Positions 36,001-45,627 of a stretch of DNA of 64,000 nt are shown in pieces; positions within the stretch are counted from its first letter, which is position 1, and the number at the start of each line of letters is the position of its first letter. Under the pieces are notes generated by a model. The model worked only from the letters and a program-made list of their open reading frames with translations, had not been told where the DNA came from and ran no database searches. The stretch comes from Echinococcus granulosus (taxonomy: Eukaryota; Platyhelminthes; Cestoda; Cyclophyllidea; Taeniidae), in contig NW_020170403.1 of the NCBI RefSeq assembly GCF_000524195.1, forward strand, positions 245,370-309,369, in the 5' to 3' direction. A program made the translations under genes and the position numbers.

Positions 36001-39000
36001 CTGGCATCTTGGCAAGTTCTCTCCACACAGAAATCACTGGTGTCGCTAGTGCAACACTGCGGGTCATGAATATGTGTGCTATCAATCAAACTCATTCAGC
36101 CATAACAAACCAAAGAAAGCCTACAATGCACCCAGAGTGGTAGAAGTTTAGCAAAACAACGCACCTACCCACCGAAGACATCACCGTTCGTCTCAATGGC
36201 TATCCAATGCGACTACAAATGTACACCGCTTAGGATATCATCTCATAACATTAATTTTATTTCCGTATTGTATGTTTAAGTAAGCTACTCTTTGCATGAC
36301 AGATAACTTTATCAAAGGGGAAATATTAATTGTGGATAGAAGAGCACAGGCATCTACGCATAAATATACGCATCTTTCAGTGAAACAGCCAGTTTTGAAG
36401 CACCACTAGTTTATCGGGTCATCGGATGCAGGAACTCAACCAGACAGAATTAAGTTGTCAAGTCGTTATGCGAGAGAGCATATCATAGACTTGAAAAAAT
36501 CGCAATCTGATAGGTAACCATATGAGAAGAACAATACCTGGGCATTTCTTCCAATCGCACCACCAATTCCACAGCACCACGTGTCTGACCACCCAAACAG
36601 CTTGTGTAGCATCCAATACGACAGACAAGATTCTCAGCAGCTACACCCATAGGATAGCTGGAAGAGGAAGAAGGAACTGACTGAGAATGCGATGGTGGTG
36701 TTGAGGTTAGCACAGATACCCCACCACCTAGTCTTTCTTCTCTCTCCGACTGCTTTCGCTCCCTGTGGTGGCGGTGGGCTCGGTGGTCGGGAGGGGGACC
36801 AAGATTTAGTGCCATTTGCAGCCGGTCGATGGGCAGAAGGACTGTAAGGTGGCCCTGCAGACGACAATAGCGTGCCAGTGGTGATTGAATCATGATGAAA
36901 CTGCGCAACGTCTCTGCGGCCTCCATCTCTGATAGTGCTGTTGCAGACACGCCCGATTCCGGTGTCACTAACTGGTGCGCATGATTAGGGCACCTGATCG
37001 TTGGATTTGAAAAGACGAGGGGAAGGATGAATGAAGATGGCAATCCTTAGAATTTATCCGATCATTAAACAAGAAATACTAAGTCTTTTTAAATCGTATT
37101 GAATTAAAAGGCTACCAAGTTTGGGAGCTATTCAGGTTGTTTAAACTACAATATTATCGTATCAGTAGGATTGAAATACCCAATTTTTTTCAAAAACAAT
37201 ATAAAATTTGAGGACCCATAACACTTCGCCCGTTAGAAGAGCATAGTAGCACAACTACGCCTTTTAAATCGTGCGGACAAATAGGATTTCACGAATATTT
37301 ACCTTTGAGGATAGGCTTTGCCGTGGAAAGCCCTCTTGTGTAAATACGAGACTTGAACCAACTGCAAGAATGCCCAAGGAAGCCAAGTTTGTAGCGCTAA
37401 GATTTTATGAGATCATTAAGTACCCTAATGGCAGAAAAGTGATAATCACTTGAATATCGAAGAAACATGGATCAAAGGAACGTGAAGGATGAGATAAAGC
37501 GATGCCTCCCTCCCATCGTGTTTTCCACTATAACCGAAATGCACTGGTGTGGTGTATGAGTTACTGCCCTGTAAGTCGAAAAATAAGTCATTCCCACCGA
37601 TTAACTGGTTCTGTGTGCTTCTGAAAGGAAAGCCTTTCTTGCACACCTTTGAGCTGTATTGAAAAAACGGATCTCGGCTGCAAACGTTTGGCCCCAGCAA
37701 GTGAACAGTTCCATCTGTGGTGCATCACACGTACACAAAGCAGGTGTGGTCCTCTGAGGATGGCGGATGAAGTGGTACGTGCCTCAGAAGTGTAGGACAG
37801 GTGGGGGATCGTTTGAGGATACGTGATATTGTCTTTTGCATAACGAATGTTGGAATACAGAGCGATTTACTATCACAAGTTGGTCAGTCAGTCAGCTAGC
37901 GAATAATCATAAATGCTGACCGCAGTTTTACAACGTAAATGAAACAAATGGAAAACTGACAGGCTTTCAAGCTCAATGTCATCGATCATTGTATGATATA
38001 CTAGTGGCATTAATTTGCATATCCTCTTAGCTACATGATTATCCCTCTGCAATTGACGCAGGTTCAAGCCAAACGTTTCATCACACGTTAAGCATTACTG
38101 AAAGTTGTTCTTGACACATGAACCCTAAACTGACCTGTTGATAGCAAAGCGCGCTTCTTCACCGTCAGCTATAGGGAATCTTCCTGAACATGATGAATCT
38201 TTGGGTGTTATTACCAGAACCAGAAGTTCAAAATCATTACTGGGTGGCTCATTTTGGTATCACATATCGCACCCTCTCCAAGTGCAATGCAACAGGCATT
38301 ACGAGGAGCTGCTGGAACTTTAGAATCAGGGTAAACTCGGCTCCCATAGCAAACAAGTATAAATTATATCAGTACCAAAGTGTCAGAAAAATACTAGAAT
38401 ACGATAAAGAGTACCGTGACGAGGGACTAACCCCGTATAAACAATCACAAGCATTTCATGAGGTCCGACGAATGGCAAGGTCATTAGAGTAAGATATACC
38501 GAAAAAGGGAGGGACTCTTTTGGTTATCTGAAATAATTAGCAAATAGACAAAACAAAAAATTCAGTCTGAAACAGCATTTACCCTACACAAAATATGCGA
38601 GAATGTGAATGTCACCCAGCGCAAGAAAATTGGGATGATATGTTGACATCATTCAAATACGCTCCATCCAAAGAGGTGAGCTTTGGGGGTAGAATGGCTA
38701 GCTCTATTGAAACCGATTCATAAAACAAACACTTAATGATCTGTACTCTTACTGGTTCATCTTCCTCCCTTCCGCATCGACTAATAAATCAAGGTAAAGA
38801 AGACGATTATACGTCTATTGGTACTGTGCGTCAATAAAGATTCAATTTGATCTCGCAATGTTTTTCTTGAAGTTATAGCATAAGATGTAACGCGTCTTCC
38901 TAAAGGGGTGTCACGGAAAAAGTTAAAAACGACAATTTTCTACGCTTACATGGAGAGGAGGGTGAAAGAGAAAGTGAAGAACAAATACCCTGCACACCAA

Positions 39001-40152
39001 TTGAATCGTTCCAAATGAGAAAAAGATAGACCCTATGAGCAGTCAGTTCATCCTAATCCAAAAACTCACCTGCAAACCACTTCATTACGTCTAGCATGAG
39101 CAATGTAGAGGGGCACAATACGAATGTAGAGGTTGAGTGGAGTGAGCGGCAGTCGGAAGAGGGCCCTCATGACAAAGGGCCGGTCTCTGTTGACGAAGAT
39201 GATCCGACGTCCTGTCTTATCAGCATAAAATTTGCAATCCCTCGCGGTCTCTTTGCCATCAAAATCCAGACGGAAGTCGTACTGACCTCGGAAGGGATGT
39301 CTGTAGTTGAGGGCAAACAGATTAGGCAGTATGATGTCAGTAATGCGCGTAGAAGTAGAGGCTCATAATTTCCTTTGGTTTTGCTTCACTATGATGATAT
39401 CGCATTTGCTGTTAATAGGTCACGAGGACCATAATCCTATAACCTCGTCAGAGGTGAGCCAGCCGCCATATTGGTGGCAGTCATGGATCGAAGACTGAGA
39501 AAATGAGAAAAAAAGCGTACTCCAAAACAGATTATATGGATGGCTGAACCTGCCAAGAGCCGCGAAGGAAGTGCTATGGAAGCCAAACTCTCTTCGTCAA
39601 TCGCCCGATCTCGTGTATTGTAATAGAGCAATAAATAAATGAGATGGCGAAAAACTCGTAACTTGATCTGAAAATGTTCGTCTTAGAGTCTTTATGATGC
39701 TTATGAAAGGGTGTGTTGTACAAATACTGCTTTATCTACGCACCGAGTGGCTGAATTGAATAAAGATAAGTGGTTTGACAAAAAAAGTCGTGGTTTGTGG
39801 GCAATTTTTGAGACACCAACTATGTTGTTATGGCTGACACTATGCAACAAGAAGACATTTGGATAGACTGGTGGGGTCTTTACAAGAAGTTTTCAATATC
39901 GATGTCAGAATATACTACTCTATCATTTATACCAACAACCCACAAAACCTTGTGTAAGGTTTCACTGTCGTCAGTTTGGGCTCGGGGACCACAAAGTAAG
40001 ATTCGCATACCTCGCTTGCAGATCAACGGGAAGGCGGGAAGAGGCAGCCGAGGACATGACCTGTTTTTGGGGGAAGAATGACATTTAAAGGAAGATGATA
40101 CCTGATGTGTCGCCTCAAAGAGATCAAAGGACAAGTCGTGATCTTCTATCAT
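33079..40152 (-). CDS. TP53: p53-family transcription factor (p53/p63/p73 homologue), at least 5 exons
   Basis: Nuclear sequence-specific transcription factor of the DNA-damage and stress response. Exons in transcript order: 40152-40102, 40060-40011, 39300-39070, 36993-36538, 33646-33083 (or to an in-frame TGA at 33081-33079, giving 451 residues). The phases match throughout. N-terminus: acidic, about 33 residues, with DLSFDLFEA resembling a transactivation motif. DNA-binding domain: GQYDFRLDF (human GSYGFRLGF), IRIVPLYIAHARRNEVV, zinc ligands in CRCPNH and CYTSC, GGQTRG (human GGMNRR), VLGLDSVEVHC..TPARD (human VLGRNSFEVRVCACPGRD). A basic STRTKRRL stretch and the tetramerization segment follow. 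Odd points: His at the Arg273 position, and a His/Arg/Glu-rich plus Ser-rich insert before CYTSC. ATG 40152 lies two bases after a TTTTAG, so spliced-leader addition is possible. No SAM domain was seen. Confidence 0.88.
33145..33234 (-). other. TP53: p53 tetramerization domain segment
   Basis: The residues QRFYLVATKSKERAGQLRLM and the following DDAWAAFDGV align with the human p53 tetramerization domain ([27 protein letters not shown]): a beta strand with FYL, then K/R-E-R, then an amphipathic helix with hydrophobic spacing. It sits after a Ser-rich, basic linker, as in the family. The residues equivalent to human Leu330, Arg337 and Phe341 are read as Leu, Lys/Arg-type and a smaller residue, so the packing may differ (inference). 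Confidence 0.7.
34050..34760 (+). repeat. Interspersed repeat A, copy 1 (inside p53 intron 4)
   Basis: About 700 bases shared with 50470-51180: CACAAATTTCAAAAGT, AAGCAGGCCATC, GCTTGCCAAAATTAGTTCT, then looser similarity through TATTCAATTA and onward. The two copies differ often at third positions of one plus-strand frame (reading APIDEVKQAIPEWFGLA here and [17 protein letters not shown] in the other). Both have a stop codon at the same upstream place. It looks like a decayed mobile element or a duplicated gene fragment. Confidence 0.6.
35016..35169 (-). other. Possible alternative p53 exon in intron 4
   Basis: Within the 2.9 kb intron between 36538 and 33646, the minus strand has a TGTGAG acceptor followed by one leftover base and an open frame. 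The reading is RENEVFAVDN...TRTRYPCACPLAG, ending in TGA at 35018-35016. The Cys-Ala-Cys-Pro motif is exactly that of vertebrate p53 (Cys275-Pro278). The start phase fits exon 4, but no donor restores the phase of exon 5. If used, it would be a terminal exon giving an isoform without the tetramerization domain. It may be chance. Confidence 0.25.
36538..36993 (-). other. TP53: p53 DNA-binding-domain exon with zinc ligands and insert
   Basis: Encodes CPNH (Cys176 and His179 equivalents, with the preceding Arg made across the junction with 39070), SFIMIQSPLARYCRLQGHLT (human SHLIRVEGNNLSQYVDD-like strand) and VLLPID (human VVVPYE). It then carries about 50 residues with no human counterpart, rich in His, Arg and Glu and then Ser. 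It resumes with ENLVCRIGCYTSCLGGQTRG (Cys238, Cys242, Gly245 and Arg248 equivalents). It ends at phase 2 with an AG|GTATTG donor. Confidence 0.8.
37500..37850 (+). repeat. Interspersed repeat B, copy 3 (inside p53 intron 3)
   Basis: Contains CTTTCTTGCACACCTTTGAG, as in the 20.5 kb copy. It also has CAGCAAGTGAACAGTTCC, CACACGTACACAAAGCAG and a GGATGAAGTGGTACGTGCCT block shared with the 31.0 kb copy. It is the longest of the three copies. No transposase or reverse transcriptase reading was recognised. Confidence 0.55.
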
Positions 40153-41473
40153 ATCTAAAAGAGATACCTTTTAGTTAAAACAATCGGAAAAGGTGGAGGC
40201 AGAAATAAGTTCACAAAAACATTTCCATAGCATTCGCAAGTGGGAACAGGTGACCCAATTAGGAGAAACTTGTGACTAGTAGAAAAGATATAGCTAACGT
40301 GGAACATTTTTTGAGGTTTTGCTTAAGGTTCTGACTCGTGAAAATCCCTCAGAGACGTGTGATAAAAGTTAAAATAAACAATTCTATGAATGAGAAGCAA
40401 CTAATGCGTACTTGAGGTGTAATGGAAACCAAATAGATTTGAGAGAAACGGCTAACCAGAATCAAAAGAGTTGGTTCCCACTGGAACTGAATAGAAAACG
40501 ATCATTGTTGACAGTGAACCAACTAAGTAAGTATGATCGGAGCATAAAATGTGCACTGGTTAATACGGTTAAGCATCAAATTATTCTGTTGATTATAAAA
40601 TTACTCATAAAGTGAGCCTGGTATTTTAGGCCTGACGTGTCTCAATCATCATTAGGGAAATTAGATAAACTCTGCCCGAAGGGTCGAAGAGGTGTTATAC
40701 TGTGTCCCGTAAGCATCATGACCTAAAGTTTTGAGCAACAGCCTCTAGGTATCCAGCAATACAGAAAAAATAGCAAAACTGCCCAAAACAGTGATTGGAT
40801 TAATTCTTGATATATACGGAGAACCAAACATGCATTGTAAAAAAGAAGCAAAACGCACCGAAAACCCACACGCCTCAAGAACCACCAAGCAAATTGGAAA
40901 AGGCGCAAGGGCTTCGACCTTGGAATTAAGAGAAAAAGGTGTCAGACAAGGCTAACCTATATTAATTATATAAAAACTAATAAAACGGCATCTGGATACC
41001 ATCCCTCGCATATCATAGTAACGTTTACAGTGGCTTGGCCGTTCGGATTAGGATGCAAAAAAATACTGTTGTCCTCTCAGATGTAACCAAGTGACTGCAA
41101 AAAGCAATTGTAACCTGATTAGTAAAGTGAGCATTTAGGGAGTCTTTTGATATTATTTTCGAAAAATGCGTATTCCTATTAGTTTTTATGTAGATTAAGG
41201 GTAGTACCTAGTCTGCCTCACTCTTTGCGCATTAATTTTTTATAAGAAAGTTCTGAATTAGTTATCTAAAAAGAATCTCATAAGCTTGTAAGCTCTAACC
41301 AAAAGTTAAACACCTATTTATCCTTACGTTTATTTGACCTTAATAAATTATTTATCCAAAACTGATCTGTCATCCTGTTTAATCATTTTTAGGCTAAGTG
41401 ATCTAATACGCACAATTATTAAGTTCATGGCAAGGTTGAAGGCGTTTAGCGCGCTTTACGCTGTCAGTAGAAC
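40153..41473. promoter_or_regulatory. Divergent intergenic region between p53 and WDR4
   Basis: The 1.3 kb between the p53 start codon (minus) and the WDR4 start codon (plus) has no recognisable gene and probably holds both promoters. It is strongly AT-rich. Immediately before each ATG lies an AG after pyrimidines or a short tract (TTTTAG at the p53 side, CTGTCAG 7 bases before the WDR4 ATG), compatible with 5' splicing of a leader. No specific transcription factor site could be assigned. Confidence 0.45.
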
Positions 41474-44400
41474 ATGCTCGCATCTCGGCCTGAGGGCTCG
41501 AGGATCCTGGCCGCCGTCGGGGATGCTATTGCATGCCTAGACCAAAAGTAAGGCAGAAAACGCATTTTACTCTTTAGTTCATCGTATTCAATTCTGAGAA
41601 CTGGCCCTGGGGATAATGTGTAATACTTCGCGAAATGATTAATTAGCTTGGGTACCTAGGAGCACTTCTAACTTAGAAAGTCAAAGGGGTGCCTTATGCA
41701 GCTGTCTTTCCAATTCTGGACGCCTTTTTGCGGCTTGTGACACAAATAAAATTTTAAGAGTATTTGAGTTTGCCGGAGGTTCCTGGAGTTTGTTGAGGGA
41801 ACAGTAATTGTGTATTTCCTTAACTAAGTTTGTACAACTAGAAAGCTCAAAAAGAAGGTCGGTTGTCTTACTTTCACGCCTGATGAGCGATCACTTCTCC
41901 TCGGCGAAAAGTCGGGTTACGTTATCTGCGTTTCTATTGATGGGAATAATTCGGGCTTATTCCAAATCGGCGGTGAGGATGCATTTCTTGGACATCTTTC
42001 ACTTCTTACAAGCGTCGTGAGTTAACCCCACGCTTCAGTGCCATTTGTATTTTCCATGGTAATGCTCACCTTCATTTCTAGGTTTTAAATAAAGACGGTC
42101 GACTTATCGGCACATGCGATCGAGATGAAAAGATCCGTATTGGTCGCTCCTCTCAGCCTCATGTTATCGAGTCATTTTGCCTTGGACATACGAAGTTGTT
42201 TTTTTTTGTGTTTTATTTCTTCTCTGTAGGTCGATTTTTGACATCGCTTTTCCTGACGACAATCACCTTATATCCGTCGCTGGCGCAAGTTTTTTTTTAT
42301 CCAGCTCTATCTCCTTCCGCACATGATCAGATTAATCGTCCCTATTTTTTTCTGTTGTAGGATGGGTTTATTCGTCTTTGGAATGCTCTCGAGGGAGTTG
42401 AGTTAGATGAAATCGAACTGGCTCCGCATTTAAATAAGATTCAAGGTTGTGGAACCGATAATGAGACCCAAGATTTTCTTACTTCACGTTTGATTATTAT
42501 CGGATGTACAGCTGTACTTGGCGTTCGATCGTACGTTGTGTCTATCTGTCCGCACATTAAATTACCATTTCCCTTTGCAGACATGATTGTGTAATCGCTG
42601 TGAAGCTCTCTAATGACTTCTCTGCTTTCGTAAGAGATGATAGTAACGACGCAGTGATTAGTGGAGTTCTCTGCCCCAAAAATGAGCGTTTTGTCGACTG
42701 TTGTGTGATCAACCACAGAATCACTGAAAAGGACTTTGAGGTTGTTTGCATGACGGAACCTCTTTCAAGATTTGTGTCTTGGACCTTTGCGTACTGTAAA
42801 GATTCTGCCTTGGAATGGAGTCAGGTTTGCAGCGCGTTACATTCTACTTTGTATAAAACTATTCAGCAGTTACCTTTGTACTTTTGATTATTAATTTCAG
42901 ATGAAGGAATGGGATGCTTTGCCTTCCGAATTAAAAGCTGAGAATGGTAAGATATTTACAGATTTTAACAGCGTATTTCGACAGCTACAATACAATTTTC
43001 ATCATAAACCTTCAAGTCTTTCATCTTCGCTAGAGATGTTCAAAATTTTGTGGAACCTTTTATCTAAACGCCTTGGACATTGTTTTTTGGCGACCTAGAT
43101 TTTTTTTGCACCAAAATCACCGTTTTTTTCGTAAACCTGCATTTTGTGCTTCTCAGTTTGCCCTTTCTAGTTGATTAGGTTCTGTGTTGGCTCCCTTTAT
43201 GTGTGTTAGTACTCTCAGTGGTCTTCGTGATCACTCAATATACACAAAAGTTGTGACTGCGTTCTGGGCCGTGAGCCGGGATAATGGGAGTGTCCCATCC
43301 CGAGGGACATTGCTAGTAGACTATACATAGTACCTGTTCATACAGATTCAGGCGACTCAGGTATGGTCGTTATGTATACGCTAGACCTAGAGTTGCTATT
43401 CGAGCGGTAGATGAAGTTGAAGGCATTAACACAGAGGCAATTGCTGCGATTCCCGCGCCATCAGCTGATAGCACATTGGTATTTCACTAAGATCCAGCAG
43501 ATGGCGTGATGGTTGATTCATAGTTCAGGCAGTACGAAGACTTGCTCAGAGTCGACCACGCTTTGCGGGATGGAGCATGGATGACTTGTGTTCTGCTTTG
43601 CGAATTTGGACGACCAGAACCTAATAGGTATTACAACCTGTTAGTACCTTAGAATCTGTAAGATCGCTCTTTCGACGGGAAGGTGAAATTTCTAAGGGAT
43701 TAATTAGGTTACCAGTCGTCTTCTCACCAAGCGCCGCAAATACTTGCTTGGTGCGTTGAATTTCCCGGGCGTGAGTGTGAGGGTCTCAATTTAAAAACTA
43801 GCCGACCACAAGTTTAAGGCACTCCAGTCATCCAACTTTAAATTGCCAAAATTACTATCTGGACGTTGTTTTGACTGTAATTGTTGACGGATGCCGACTT
43901 TTTGTCAGTCTGCAGTGACCTTTGACTAGGTAGTGAATTGCTGTTTGTATCGTCATTTTTAAATATCTCGCGTGTTTCTTCAACAATTTGCCGTCATAAT
44001 CATCACCTACATTTATTTCCAAATTGGATGTTTTTCCGTTTCTTCCTCTAGGTATTTTTAGTTTTATTGTCACTTACACTTCTCTGGTTGTTTTCGTAGC
44101 AACAGAGGCTTAATCGTTATCACACAGGAATGTAACAATTTCCTCAAGCTATTCAACTAACGTCGCCAGCTTAGCTTTTTTGAAAGGTGGAGTCAGGCTT
44201 CTGAAGCTCAGAGTTCTCGTTGTTCATTACTGCTCTATTAGTAACAAATGTAAGTGATGGTCATCTCTCAGAGTTAGTATATCCTTAAATCGGGTCCATG
44301 ATGTAATCAAGGGTTATGGAAGAATTACGATTATTACGGCTTAAATTGTGATTTTTATTGTTTTTCCCATTTGAGGTTCATTGGCAAGAGAAAGTAACGG

Positions 44401-44728
44401 TTGGGTGATAGTCCGTTCCCTTTTAAGATAAAGGTACAACTTTTTAGTCCCATTTGTCTAATTTATTACGACCTTCTTCGTTAAGTTGACCACGTTTTTT
44501 TGACCTCTTTAAGGTCAATTCCCAAGACTACAGTTGCTGATGGAAACGGGAAAGAGCTTCGTCAATATGAGCGGTGTTGCCGCCTATGAGAAAGGCAAGG
44601 AGGAGACACACAAACGCATCAAAGAGCGGCACCAACGTCATCAAGCCAAACGAAAGCGGCAAAAGGCCGCGGTAGAGGAGAAGGAAGAAGAGGAAGAAAG
44701 GGGACAAGAGGAGACACCAATTTCTTAG
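41474..44728 (+). CDS. WDR4: WDR4, WD40 subunit of tRNA (guanine-N7-)-methyltransferase, 9 exons
   Basis: Non-catalytic WD-repeat partner (yeast Trm82) of the METTL1/Trm8 enzyme that makes m7G46 in tRNAs. Exons: 41474-41547, 41702-41803, 41842-42016, 42082-42194, 42230-42284, 42361-42530, 42581-42824, 42901-42946, 44514-44728. The phases agree and the sum is 1194 nt (397 codons plus stop; human 412). Diagnostic stretches: [10 protein letters not shown] (human KSGSYFALTD), [19 protein letters not shown] (human LTFIASEEKVLVADKSGDV), [16 protein letters not shown] and [12 protein letters not shown] (human [21 protein letters not shown]), DGFIRLWN (human DGTLRLWE). The C-terminal tail is Lys/Glu-rich and probably a coiled or disordered helix. 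Intron 5 (42285-42360) starts with GCAAGT instead of GT. The last intron is 1567 nt while the others are 35-154 nt. Confidence 0.95.
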
Positions 44729-45378
44729 ATGGCGGGGTTCGTGTGATATGTGAACTCATTCCGTCCATTCCTGTTTCATCAAATGCACAGACATATGACA
44801 AAGCAGTCGTTTTTATTGAAAGAAGGCGAGGTGGTGGTTTAATGTGATGTGCCAACTGCTTGTTTACCATACCTATTTCTAAAATTCTGAATTCAAGAAA
44901 TAGTGTTTTTGTGCATGATGTTTTTTTGTCTATGCTTTCCTATCATTTCGTCGTTAGACACGTGAGCAACGATTAATGGAAGGAAAGTTGGAATGCTTTC
45001 GTACTAACTACTGCAGTTTCGCGGCGACCTGGTAAAGGTACCCCCACAGGGCTAGTAGTGAGGTGGCTTTTATCCCGAGCGACTGTTTTCTCTCTGCGCA
45101 TATTATTGAAGACGGGAACTGATCTTGCGCTAATGGGTACGAGAGGTACCCGCTGCTAGCTCTAATTCCAACAAAATGGAGAATCTGCACTATCAGAATT
45201 AAGGGTGTTTCATGTGTCTGTTTCGGTAGAAGCCGACGAAAAGATTTCTTATTACATCTACATTTGCTAACCACTATTTATCAGTTTGCACAAGTGCCTC
45301 AATCCACTGGTAAGGTGCTCTACTTTGCTCTGCTATCCCCTCTTGTTCTCAATTCCCGTTGAACCTCTCTCGTAACAT

Positions 45379-45627
45379 TTGAAGAAGTGTTACGCAGTAT
45401 CAGAACGAATCATCCAGAAATGGTTTAAAAATACTGACTTTGGTAATGGATCATCCAAGGACGCAAAAGATGGATTGAGTGTTGCGACTGGCAGGTCAAT
45501 TCGAAGTTACTGTGTCAAGAGCACAGTTCAGTGTTATTCAACATGTTTGTTGAAGCAGTTGTTTACACGTAGGGGATGGAGAGTCATGGAAATTAAAGCA
45601 TTGGATTCCAGGTGCCTTAGCAGATGA
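45379..45627 (+). mobile_element. Degenerate mariner-like transposase fragment
   Basis: The open segment reads AVSERIIQKWFKNTDFGNGS and then ends a conserved block with LSVATGRS. This resembles the second helix-turn-helix and linker of mariner transposases (SER-T-QRWF...GDFSLED..RSGRP). The catalytic DDD core and the terminal inverted repeats were not found, so this is a small decayed piece. The rest of the open frame has no clear similarity. Confidence 0.4.

Noticed and set aside
35610..36143. 177-codon plus-strand open frame in p53 intron 4
   Set aside because: About one open frame of this length is expected by chance in 64 kb. It has a low-complexity Ser/Thr/Asn reading and no recognisable domain or splice partners.
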